Assembly: GCA_007133145.1 (NCBI GenBank)
Contig: SLNF01000244.1
Coordinates: 1-12,207 of the forward strand
Length of the DNA: 12,207 bases
Direction: 5' to 3'
Source: Nitriliruptorales bacterium
Lineage (GTDB): Bacteria > Actinomycetota > Nitriliruptoria > Euzebyales > Egibacteraceae
Of the stretch, positions 6,775-12,207 are shown in pieces. The notes beneath the pieces are model-generated. The model was not told the DNA's origin and did no database searches. It saw only the letters and a list, made by a program, of their open reading frames with translations. A program made the position numbers and the translations under genes. Position 1 is the stretch's first letter. Each line of letters opens with the position of its first letter.

Positions 6775-7865
6775 GACGTCAGCAGGCCGGCTTTGCGCAG
6801 CAGCGGCGCGAAGTCGAGGACGGCGTCGGGGATCGCGGCGTCGTCAGGGCGTGCGGTGAACAGCGTGCGCGCGGCGACCGCGGCGATGTCGACCGGCGCG
6901 GCGCGCAGGACCTCCCAGGCGGCCAGCCACGCCTCGGCGGTGGCGCGGTCGATGGCCACCGCGGCGACCCCCGACAGCAGCGCGAAGAGCTGGTCGTCGC
7001 GGGCGGAAGGGTCGAGGGCGAGTTCACCGTCGAGCACGAGCGCGGGGTCGGGCAGGTCGCTGTGGCGCACCCAGGTCAGGAACTCCAGCGCAGGTCCCTC
7101 ACCGACGAGGCCGGCAGCGGCGGCGCGGCGCGCCTCGGCGTCGTCCTCGGGCACGAACGCGAGGAGCCGTTGGAGGTGATGCCAGGTCCGCGGGCTCGGC
7201 CACGCGCCGCCGGCGCGCGCGGTGTCGGTCGGGCAGTCGTTGAAGCGGTGCGGTCGGGCGCGCAGGAAGCCCACCACCTGCGCGGTGGCCCGCGCCCGGT
7301 CGGCGGCGTCGCCGTTGCGCAGCACCGTCGTGTCACGACGAGAGGTCGCACGGTCGAACCCGCCGGTGAGCCCGTCGCTGAACACCTCGAGGTCGGGCTG
7401 GTGGGTGAGGTGGCAGAAGCGGTTGGCGGTCGGCGGCTCGAGCTCCCAGCCGCCGGCGGCGACGTCAGCGGGGTTGGCCGCCGCCACGATCCGGGTGCCC
7501 GCAGGCAGGGGCAGGTCCCCGACGACCTTGTCCATCGCCACCCGCAACATCGCCGCCTGCACCGCCGGCGACGCCGTCGACAGCTCATCGAGGAACAGGT
7601 AGCCGCCGCCGGCCTCGCACAGCGCACGAGCCCACCGCGGCGCGGCCAGGGCCACCGACCCGTCGTCCTGCACCACCGGCAGGCCCGCCAGATCCGCAGG
7701 CTCGCGCAGGCTGCCGATCACCGTTTCGGTGTGCAGGTCATCGATGCGCCCCAGCGTGGTCACCAGCGCGGACTTGCCCGTGCCGGGCGGGCCCCACAGC
7801 AGCACCGGCACATCGGCCCGTCCGGCCGCCCGCAGCACCGTCAACAACGTCGTCGTGGCCATCAT
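6771..7865 (-). CDS. MoxR-type AAA+ ATPase
   Basis: The 364-residue ATPase has Walker A GPPGTGKS (25-32), Walker B YLFLDEL (90-96) and a sensor-1 Asn in IVAAANP (127-133). After VQAAMLRVAMDKVVGDLPLP comes the ELEPPTANRFCHL segment seen in MoxR-like proteins before the arginine-finger region. The C-terminal half (about 165-364) is helical and lacks other known domains. MoxR ATPases act with VWA proteins as remodelling or metal/cofactor-insertion machines (examples: RavA-ViaA, CbbQ-CbbO, NorQ-NorD). The frame is open further upstream, but I chose the ATG at 7865: it overlaps the stop of the preceding gene as ATGA and has a GAGGGGG site nine bases upstream. The same ATGA arrangement links its end to the VWA gene, so the three genes form one operon. 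Confidence 0.9.
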   Translation of the reverse strand: MMATTTLLTVLRAAGRADVPVLLWGPPGTGKSALVTTLGRIDDLHTETVIGSLREPADLAGLPVVQDDGSVALAAPRWARALCEAGGGYLFLDELSTASPAVQAAMLRVAMDKVVGDLPLPAGTRIVAAANPADVAAGGWELEPPTANRFCHLTHQPDLEVFSDGLTGGFDRATSRRDTTVLRNGDAADRARATAQVVGFLRARPHRFNDCPTDTARAGGAWPSPRTWHHLQRLLAFVPEDDAEARRAAAAGLVGEGPALEFLTWVRHSDLPDPALVLDGELALDPSARDDQLFALLSGVAAVAIDRATAEAWLAAWEVLRAAPVDIAAVAARTLFTARPDDAAIPDAVLDFAPLLRKAGLLTS

Positions 7866-8971
7866 CGGTGCACGCCCCCTCGACGGTGCGTAGGGTCCGA
7901 CAGGCCTGGCAGCCCCGAGAGGGCCCCGGCGACCTCGTGGATCTCCCGCCACCGCCGCACCCGCGGTGAGGCCGCCTGCCCGGCGTTGACCGCCGCCTGC
8001 AACGCGATCGGCTCGATCGCCACCGCTGGGCCGTGCTCCTCCAGCGCCGCCACGAGCACCTCGGCGGCCTCCGCGGTCGGCAGCAAGTCCCGCGCCACCC
8101 TCAACTCCTCATCGAGCGCCTCGGGCAGCCGCTGCGGGCGCTGCGGCAGGACGTGGCGCAGCGCCCGCGACAGCCGCCGCCGGGCCTGACCCTGCGCCCA
8201 ACGGCGCACCGGCGGTGAGGCCACCTGCCGGTACCGGTGCACCGTCGCCAGCGTGGCCTCAACCTCCGGCGCGCCCGGCACCCCGAAGACGATCGCGCCG
8301 ACCATCGCATCGAGCAGCGCCGGCAACTCCCGCGGGTTGCGGTGCCCCAACCGCAGCCACAACCGCGCGGCCACCCCCGCCACCAGCGGACCCGCCAACG
8401 CCACCAACCCGCCGTGATACCCAAGCTGCGCGCCGAGCCGGTCGGCGACGACGTGGCTTCGCAGACAGCGCAGACAATCGACCTTGCCGAGCGAGCCCGC
8501 CGGGCCCTCAAGCGGCAGACGGCCACACACCGTCGTGGGCGCCCCGCGCACCCCCACATGGGTGCGCTGACCCCCAAGCGGGCGGCACGACACGAGATCC
8601 GCGACATCCACCGGCGGCATCCACGCCAGCGCAGCCACCTCGCAGCCGTCAGCGAGCAGACCCTCGCCAAGGCGCGCCAACGGCACCGCCGCACCGGCGA
8701 CGGCGTCCGCGCCCCCGAGCGGTTGCAGCACCGCGACCACACCACGCGCACCCTCAAGCTCGGCGCGCGCGCCACCGGAAAGCGGCCCCGCCGCCGCGTC
8801 CCCCGCATCCAACGGCAACGTCACGGGAAAGCCCGGCGGCCGCACCGCCAACGCCACCCCACCCTCCGGCAACCCCACCACCCGACCCGCCCCCGCCACC
8901 CGCGACCCGTCGCCGGCACGCGACGTGCGACCCCCGAGGGCCAGGATCACCGCCCCCTCGAACACCACCAT
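7862..8971 (-). CDS. Unrecognised protein, first gene of the MoxR/VWA operon, possible metal-binding knuckle
   Basis: About 369 residues that I do not recognise. The N-terminal third is Gly/Ala/Val-rich, without a clear signal peptide. A cluster His138, Cys149, Cys166, Cys169 (H-x10-C-x16-C-x2-C, ending GKVDCLRCLRSH) resembles a small zinc knuckle; Cys129 and His173 lie nearby. A hydrophobic stretch follows (about 187-208). The C-terminal half is helical and Arg/Ala-rich, with a short repeated motif ASPPVRRW (251-258) and ASPRVRRW (334-341), perhaps a duplicated helical unit. Coding on this strand is supported by the Ala/Val/Gly/Leu-rich composition (the opposite strand gives Arg/Pro/His-rich peptides) and by the ATGA overlap with the MoxR gene. 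The start is uncertain: an ATG at 9007 adds 12 residues but lies inside the promoter-like element. ATG 8971 has a GGGG site eight bases upstream. The context suggests a substrate, adaptor or effector of the ATPase-VWA pair. Confidence 0.78.
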   Translation of the reverse strand: MVVFEGAVILALGGRTSRAGDGSRVAGAGRVVGLPEGGVALAVRPPGFPVTLPLDAGDAAAGPLSGGARAELEGARGVVAVLQPLGGADAVAGAAVPLARLGEGLLADGCEVAALAWMPPVDVADLVSCRPLGGQRTHVGVRGAPTTVCGRLPLEGPAGSLGKVDCLRCLRSHVVADRLGAQLGYHGGLVALAGPLVAGVAARLWLRLGHRNPRELPALLDAMVGAIVFGVPGAPEVEATLATVHRYRQVASPPVRRWAQGQARRRLSRALRHVLPQRPQRLPEALDEELRVARDLLPTAEAAEVLVAALEEHGPAVAIEPIALQAAVNAGQAASPRVRRWREIHEVAGALSGLPGLSDPTHRRGGVHR

Positions 8972-9001
8972 CGGCCCCACCCCGAACAGCGCCCACGATC
9001 G

Positions 9002-9013
9002 GAACATGTGTTC
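9002..9013. promoter_or_regulatory. LexA/SOS-box-like palindrome
   Basis: GAACATGTGTTC is a GAAC-N4-GTTC inverted repeat, the core of the SOS box bound by Gram-positive and actinobacterial LexA. It overlaps the proposed -10 hexamer of the three-gene operon, where LexA would repress. The outer C and G of the fullest consensus are absent (G and T here), so this is a core match only. Confidence 0.42.
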
Positions 9014-9038
9014 TAAAGCCTGACGAGGTCCGCGTCAA
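9010..9038 (-). promoter_or_regulatory. Promoter of the unknown/MoxR/VWA operon
   Basis: The minus strand has TTGACG (9033-9038), a 17-base spacer and TAGAAC (9010-9015). The -35 matches five of six consensus bases; the -10 matches four and lacks the final T. Transcription should start near 9002-9005, leaving a leader of about 30 bases before ATG 8971. The -35 sits in a CGCGT-N2-ACGCG inverted repeat (9031-9042). Confidence 0.45.
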
Positions 9039-9437
9039 CGCGGGAACGAGATTCTGCGCCGGGGGGCGACCCGCCCCGCCAAGGACGAGCTCCCAAGCCG
9101 CGAGGTCAGCGGGCCCCGACACCGACCCCGCAGGCTGGGCGGGCCTCACCGATGCGCGGTCGCGGTTCACAGGCCCGCGGCGGCGGGGGCAGCGAGCACA
9201 GACCCGGAACCTCCCACCTCGGGCTGTCCACATCCGCAGGCTCCCCGCGCGGATCTGCTAGTGTGGCCTCTGCTCGGAGCGCGGCTCCGGGCGTCCGTCC
9301 GGGACGAGCCTGAGACAGATCCGGGCGGCGACACGCGGTCGTTCGTGGCCACTGACCCCGGCGACGCCAGGTCACGCCCCGGGTCATCGCACAACCGCTG
9401 TCCACACCCCAAGAACGAGGGAGCCACCAGACCCCAC
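9039..9437. other. Intergenic stretch between operon promoter and tRNA, possible structured leader
   Basis: I see no protein gene here. On the plus strand an extended -10-like TGCTAGTGT (9256-9264) is followed by two tight perfect hairpins: CGGAGC/GCTCCG (9275-9289, 3-base loop) and CGTCC/GGACG (9292-9306, 5-base loop). A larger bulged stem TGACCCCGG/CCGGGTCA (9353-9386) comes later. This could be a long precursor leader of the tRNA or a small RNA. No good -35 accompanies the -10. Peptides that read through into the tRNA are spurious. Confidence 0.35.
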
Positions 9438-9513
9438 GCCCGCGTAGCTCAGGGGATAGAGCGACTGCCTCCGGAGCAGTAGGCCGCAGGTTCGAATCCT
9501 GCCGCGGGTACCA
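9438..9513 (+). tRNA. tRNA-Arg (anticodon CCG)
   Basis: The 76-base cloverleaf includes an encoded CCA end. The acceptor stem is GCCCGCG with CGCGGGT (one G-T pair at position 1). The D arm is GCTC-AGGGGATA-GAGC. The anticodon stem is ACTGC/GCAGT around CTCCGGA, giving anticodon CCG, which reads CGG. The variable loop is five bases, and the T arm is GCAGG-TTCGAAT-CCTGC. All stems pair, so the gene looks functional. Confidence 0.96.
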
Positions 9514-9515
9514 GA

Positions 9516-9532
9516 GACCGCCGCGCGCGGTC
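9516..9532. terminator. Hairpin between tRNA-Arg and the convergent CoA-binding gene
   Basis: GACCGC and GCGGTC form a perfect 6-bp stem with a 5-base loop. It begins three bases after the tRNA CCA and overlaps the stop codon region of the convergent gene. It could terminate transcription in either direction; no T-tract is present. Confidence 0.4.
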
Positions 9533-9941
9533 AACGCCGCCGGCGGCGCAGCTCGATCGCCGGGCAGCGGTCGATGACGACGTCGAGGCCGGCCTCCCGC
9601 GCCCTCGCCGCGGCCTCCTCGTCGACGACGCCGAGTTGGAGCCACACCGCCTTCGCCCCCACCTCGATCGCCTCGTCGACATGGGCGCCGGCGCGCGCGG
9701 AGCGGCGGAAGACGTCGACGACGTCGATGGGACCTGGCACCTCGGCGACCGAGGGGTAGGCGCGGTGCCCGCGGACGCTGGCCTCGCCGGGGCGGACCGG
9801 CACGACGGTGTAGCCGTGCTCCTCGAGCACGCCCATGACCCGATGGCTGGCGCGGCCAGGGTCGGGCGAGGCGCCCACGACGGCGAAGACCGTCGCGGTG
9901 TCGAGGATGCGGTCGATCGTGTCGCGCTGGGGGTCGCCCAC
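9531..9941 (-). CDS. YccU-type CoA-binding domain protein
   Basis: The 136-residue protein is a single Rossmann-like CoA-binding domain (CoA_binding_2 type). Motifs in order are VFAVVGASPDPGRASHRVMGVLEEHGYTVVPVRPG (18-52), PIDVVDVFRR (71-80), GAKAVWLQLGVVDEEAAARAREAGL (95-119) and VVIDRCPAIE (121-130), all characteristic of the YccU family. The length is typical. Members bind CoA and are cytoplasmic; the physiological role is not well defined. The frame is open to 10046, but the upstream residues are Arg-rich and unlike the family. I chose the GTG at 9941 because AAGGAGG lies nine bases upstream and VGDPQRDTIDRIL fits the family N-terminus. It is convergent with tRNA-Arg and divergent from the holin-like gene. 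Confidence 0.92.
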   Translation of the reverse strand: MGDPQRDTIDRILDTATVFAVVGASPDPGRASHRVMGVLEEHGYTVVPVRPGEASVRGHRAYPSVAEVPGPIDVVDVFRRSARAGAHVDEAIEVGAKAVWLQLGVVDEEAAARAREAGLDVVIDRCPAIELRRRRR

Positions 9942-10059
9942 GGCTCGTTGCCTCCTTCGTCGGCTCGCTGGGAGCCAACACCGCCGCCGCCTGCGCTGTT
10001 CCCGCACGGGTGGGCCAGCGACCATCGTCCCCGCCTCAGGGTCCACTCGTCCCGCCCGC

Positions 10060-10065
10060 TACCAT
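10060..10065 (+). promoter_or_regulatory. Possible -10 element of the holin-family gene
   Basis: TACCAT lies about 80 bases before the GTG start in the divergent intergenic region, in a GC-rich context where such a hexamer stands out. No good -35 is visible 16-18 bases upstream, so support is limited. Confidence 0.28.
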
Positions 10066-10143
10066 GCCGTCGCCGCCGACACGCCTGCTTCGGAAGCTGG
10101 CTCCGAGGACGAGGCGGCGCGCACCCGAGGCTGGAGGCCACCC

Positions 10144-10509
10144 GTGAACCTCATCGTCCGCATCGTCGTCACCGGCATCGCCCTGTGGGTGGCCACCGTG
10201 CTCGTGCCCGGGGTCGAGGTCGGCGGCGAAGGCACCGACCAGGCCATCACCCTCGGGCTCGTCGCCGTGGTCTTCGGCGTCGTCAACGCGATCATCGCGC
10301 CGATCCTCAAGACCCTCGCGCTGCCGCTCTACGTCCTCACGTTCGGGCTCTTCGCGCTCATCGTCAACGCCGTGCTCTTCCAGCTCGTCGGCTGGATCGC
10401 CAGCCAGCTCGCCCTCGACTTCATCGTCGAGGACTTCCTCTCCGCGCTGCTCGGCGCCGTCGTCGTCGGGCTCGTGAGCTGGGCCGTCGGCCTGCTCGCC
10501 CGTGACTGA
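10144..10509 (+). CDS. Phage-holin-family / YvlD-type four-helix membrane protein
   Basis: The 121-residue protein is almost entirely hydrophobic, with four predicted membrane helices (about 3-21, 34-52, 57-82 and 98-117). The pattern VFGVVNAIIAPILKTLALPLYVLTFGLFALIVNAVLFQLVGW (43-84) is characteristic of the phage holin family IV/YvlD group (Pfam 4 TMS phage holin family). Despite the name, chromosomal copies in actinobacteria are not part of a prophage, and no lysin or phage genes are near. In Bacillus, YvlD is linked to envelope stress, but the function here is unknown. The start is GTG with GGAGG six bases upstream. The TGA is followed by the thiamine-locus promoter, so the gene is probably a single-gene transcript. 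Confidence 0.9.
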   Translation: MNLIVRIVVTGIALWVATVLVPGVEVGGEGTDQAITLGLVAVVFGVVNAIIAPILKTLALPLYVLTFGLFALIVNAVLFQLVGWIASQLALDFIVEDFLSALLGAVVVGLVSWAVGLLARD

Positions 10510-10532
10510 GCCACTCCCGCCGCGCACACGCG

Positions 10533-10561
10533 TGGACGCCACGAGGCCGCCGCGGTAGCGT
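10533..10561 (+). promoter_or_regulatory. Promoter of the thiamine locus
   Basis: TGGACG (10533-10538) and TAGCGT (10556-10561) are separated by 17 bases. Transcription would start near 10568, about 30 bases before the TPP aptamer. Spacing and position support it; the -35 matches four of six consensus bases. Confidence 0.45.
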
Positions 10562-10569
10562 CGGGGGCA

Positions 10570-10591
10570 CACGGCCGCCCAGGCGGCCGTG
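10570..10591 (+). terminator. Strong hairpin between the holin-family gene and the TPP aptamer
   Basis: CACGGCCGCC and GGCGGCCGTG form a perfect 10-bp inverted repeat around two bases (9 bp with a 4-base loop). It may terminate the upstream gene, whose stop is 60 bases before it. Alternatively it may form the 5' end of the thiamine mRNA, because the predicted start is near 10568. No T-tract follows. Confidence 0.4.
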
Positions 10592-10597
10592 CTGCGA

Positions 10598-10713
10598 CAC
10601 CCGGGGAGCTCGGGGGATGCCGAGCTGAGAGGGTGGCCGTGGCCGGGACCGGATCCCGCCGCCTGCCACCGACCCGTGGAACCTGAGCTGGGTCATGCCA
10701 GCGGAGGGAGGTG
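10598..10713 (+). ncRNA. TPP riboswitch (THI element)
   Basis: The conserved thi-box parts appear in order: CCGGGGAGCTCGG and the CCGAGCTGAGAG segment (the AGCTCGG/CCGAGCT arm then CTGAGAG), a variable arm, GACCC, then GGAACCTGAGCTGGGTCATGCCAGCG and GGAGGGAGG. The closing stem pairs CACC (10598-10601) with GGTG (10710-10713). The 3' side of that stem contains GGAGG (10707-10711), the ribosome site of the downstream kinase gene. TPP binding would stabilise the stem and hide the site, so control is probably translational. The neighbouring thiamine genes confirm the assignment. Confidence 0.95.
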
Positions 10714-10716
10714 GCG

Positions 10717-11409
10717 ATGCTCGAGCACCCCACCGCCCGCGAGGTGCTCGTCCTCGCTGGCGGCGAGCCCGTCGAGGGCGCGTCGACGCCCCCCCTGCCC
10801 TCCGCCGACTGGGTCATCGCCGCGGACTCCGGCCTCGCGGTCGCCGCGACCCTGGGCCTCGACGTCGACCTCGTCGTCGGCGACATGGACTCCGTCGACG
10901 CGGAGCTGCTCGCCGAGGCCGAGCGGGCCGGCGCCCGCGTCGAACGCCATCCCCGCGCCAAGGACGCGACCGACCTCGCGCTCGCGCTCGACGCCGCCCT
11001 CGAGGCCGCACCGGCGCGGGTCACCGTCGTCGGTGGCGCCGGCGGACGGCTCGACCACCTCCTCGCCGGGGCGCTGCTGCTCGCCGCGCCACGCTACGCC
11101 CCCCTCGCGCTGCGCGCGCGGATGGGGCCGGCGACGGTCACCGTCGTGCGCGACGAGGCCGAGCTCGTCGGCGAGCCCGGCGAGCTCGTGTCCCTCGTCG
11201 CCGCCCACGGGCCCGCCCGGGGTGTGACGACGACGGGGCTGGCCTACCCGCTGTCCGGGGAGACCCTCGAGCCAGGCTCGACCCGCGGAGTGAGCAACGA
11301 ACTCACTTCCGCCCGCGCCCACCTCTCCGTGACCGAGGGGGCGTTGCTCGCGATCCAACCGGGTGCGCAGACCGCCCACGACCCGACCGCTGCGCAAGGA
11401 GCATCATGA
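10717..11409 (+). CDS. thiN: Thiamine pyrophosphokinase (thiamine diphosphokinase)
   Basis: The 230-residue enzyme transfers pyrophosphate from ATP to thiamine, giving TPP in the cytoplasm. Motifs are VIAADSGL (33-40), VDLVVGDMDSV (50-60), the acidic nucleotide/Mg site, RAKDATDLALALD (80-92), VVGGAGGRLDHLLA (104-117) and the C-terminal TRGVSNELTS (189-198) of the thiamine-binding domain. Length and order fit the ThiN/TPK family. An in-frame GTG at 10711 exists, but it overlaps the GGAGG ribosome site; ATG 10717 has that site five bases upstream, so I chose it. The gene follows the TPP riboswitch directly and overlaps the transporter gene by ATGA, so salvage uptake and activation are made from one mRNA and shut off together when TPP is plentiful. 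The last 15 or so residues are poorly conserved tail. Confidence 0.95.
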   Translation: MLEHPTAREVLVLAGGEPVEGASTPPLPSADWVIAADSGLAVAATLGLDVDLVVGDMDSVDAELLAEAERAGARVERHPRAKDATDLALALDAALEAAPARVTVVGGAGGRLDHLLAGALLLAAPRYAPLALRARMGPATVTVVRDEAELVGEPGELVSLVAAHGPARGVTTTGLAYPLSGETLEPGSTRGVSNELTSARAHLSVTEGALLAIQPGAQTAHDPTAAQGAS

Positions 11410-12207
11410 CCCCCGCTGCCACCAGGCCCACCGCGCCCACGCGCCGCCTCACCGGCCTCGTCGCGCTCCTGCTCGCCCTCGCCCTCGCCCTCGCCGCCTG
11501 CGCGGAGGAGGAGGAGCCCGACGAGGAGCCCGAGCCCGACGTCGACGCCGAGGCCGACGAGGAGCCCGACCCCGAGCCCGAGCCCGACCCCGACGAGGAG
11601 CCCGAAGCCGAGGAGCCGCGCGAGGTGACGCTGCTCACCCACGACTCCTTCAACGTCAGCGAGGACGTCCTCGCCGCCTTCACCGAGGAGACCGGCATCG
11701 AGGTCACCGTCGTGCCCTCGGGCGACGCCGGCACCGCCCTGAACCAGGCGATCCTCACCCAGGACGCCCCGCAGGGCGACCTCCTCTTCGGTGTCGACAA
11801 CACCTTCCTGTCCCGGGCGCTCGACGAGGACCTCTTCGTCCCCTACACCTCGCCGCTGCTCGACGACGTCGACGACGCCTTCATCCTCGACGAGCAGCAC
11901 CGCGCCACCCCGGTCGACTACGGCGACGTCTGCCTCAACTACGACCGGGCCTGGTTCGACGAGCGCGAGGTCGACGTGCCCGACGACCTCGCCGACCTCA
12001 CCGACGAGGCCTACGACGGCCTGCTCGCGGTGACCAACCCCGCGACCTCCTCCCCCGGCCTCGCGTTCCTGCTCGCGACGATCGAGCGCTTCGGCGACGG
12101 CGAGCACCTCGCGTTCTGGGAGGGGCTCGTCGCCAACGACGTCGTCGTCACCGACGGCTGGTCGGAGGCCTACTACGACGAGTTCAGCGGCACCGGCGGC
12201 GGCGACC
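11406..12207 (+). CDS. thiB: Thiamine ABC-transporter substrate-binding lipoprotein, 3' end cut by window
   Basis: The first 267 residues are present; the gene runs off the window. A signal peptide with basic PTRR (11-14) and hydrophobic core ends in lipobox LAAC (Cys32), so the mature protein is membrane-anchored. Residues 34-72 form a Glu/Asp/Pro linker of repeated EEPD/EPEPD units. The periplasmic-binding-type domain starts near 73 (REVTLLTHDSFNVSED) and continues with TGIEVTVVPSGDAGTALNQAIL, GDLLFGVDNTFLSRAL, PVDYGDVCLNYDR, TNPATSSPGLAFLLATIERFG and VVTDGWSEAYYDEF (GWSEAY at 251-256). These match thiamine-binding ThiB/TbpA, including the SSPGL and GWSEAY segments. Its ATG overlaps the kinase TGA (ATGA), so it lies in the same riboswitch-controlled unit. 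Permease (thiP) and ATPase (thiQ) genes would be expected beyond the window. Confidence 0.93.
   Translation, partial: MTPAATRPTAPTRRLTGLVALLLALALALAACAEEEEPDEEPEPDVDAEADEEPDPEPEPDPDEEPEAEEPREVTLLTHDSFNVSEDVLAAFTEETGIEVTVVPSGDAGTALNQAILTQDAPQGDLLFGVDNTFLSRALDEDLFVPYTSPLLDDVDDAFILDEQHRATPVDYGDVCLNYDRAWFDEREVDVPDDLADLTDEAYDGLLAVTNPATSSPGLAFLLATIERFGDGEHLAFWEGLVANDVVVTDGWSEAYYDEFSGTGGGD
11508..11620 (+). repeat. Low-complexity repeat encoding the acidic linker of the thiamine-binding lipoprotein
   Basis: Imperfect tandem units of GAGGAGCCCGAC and GAGCCCGAGCCCGAC encode EEPD and EPEPD repeats. The tract lies wholly inside the coding frame, between the lipidated Cys and the binding domain. Such tracts can change length by slippage. 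Confidence 0.7.

Noticed and set aside
6001..7179. 392-residue plus-strand open frame across the VWA and MoxR genes
   Set aside because: It crosses two real genes antisense and is Gly/Val/Ser-rich without motifs.
8215..9261. 348-residue plus-strand open frame opposite the unknown operon gene
   Set aside because: It is Pro/Arg/Thr-rich low-complexity sequence; the minus frame has normal composition and an ATGA junction with the MoxR gene.
9261..9482. 73-residue open frame ending in the tRNA
   Set aside because: Its end (VAQGIERLPPEQ) is translated tRNA sequence, and its GTG lies inside the -10-like hexamer.
9438..9513. tRNA-Arg as an integration site for the MoxR/VWA operon
   Set aside because: The operon lies on the 5' side of the tRNA, and I saw no copy of the tRNA 3' end, integrase or direct repeats.
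9106..9981. Minus-strand frames containing PRQDSNLRP or AAGFEPAAYCSGG
   Set aside because: These peptides are the well-known artefact of translating a tRNA gene backwards.
10144..10509. Prophage remnant suggested by the holin-family name
   Set aside because: No other phage genes are nearby; this family is mostly chromosomal in actinobacteria.
11244..12107. 287-residue minus-strand open frame with a Gly/Val/Leu repeat
   Set aside because: It is the antisense of the acidic linker and binding domain of the thiamine-binding protein.

Overview
The window is very GC-rich DNA with strong G/C at third codon positions, G-rich Shine-Dalgarno sites, frequent GTG starts and ATGA stop/start overlaps. 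Together with a GAAC-N4-GTTC (Gram-positive LexA-type) palindrome, this suggests a high-GC actinobacterium, perhaps a deep-branching one. The lineage is inference; there is no rRNA or other marker here.

Layout: (1) 91-581, a decayed macro-domain (ADP-ribose-binding) gene with at least three frame changes. (2) 667-1755, two minus-strand genes: a small putative lipoprotein and a DUF421/YetF-type membrane protein. (3) 1756-2271, about 500 bases with no convincing gene; it ends in two GC hairpins that probably terminate the next gene. (4) 2272-5107, two minus-strand genes: a GH57-type glycoside hydrolase and a stand-alone MetE C-domain-like methyltransferase. (5) 5473-8971 (or 9007), a compact minus-strand operon of three genes joined by ATGA overlaps: an unrecognised protein with a possible Cys/His metal site, a MoxR-type AAA+ ATPase, and a protein with an HExxH metallopeptidase-like domain plus a VWA domain. 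A promoter-like sequence with an embedded LexA-like palindrome lies in front of it. (6) 9438-9513, tRNA-Arg(CCG). (7) 9531-9941 (minus), a YccU-type CoA-binding protein, divergent from (8) 10144-10509 (plus), a four-helix phage-holin-family/YvlD-type membrane protein. (9) 10533-12207 (plus), a thiamine locus: promoter, TPP riboswitch, thiamine pyrophosphokinase, and the thiamine ABC-transporter binding protein, which runs off the window.

Two functional units stand out. The thiamine unit is well understood: the riboswitch senses TPP and its closing stem contains the Shine-Dalgarno of the kinase gene, which is coupled by ATGA to the transporter gene. The MoxR/metallopeptidase-VWA operon is the best candidate for something undescribed. 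Its ATPase and VWA partners fit the general MoxR-VWA remodelling theme, but its first protein is unknown and its promoter may be DNA-damage controlled.
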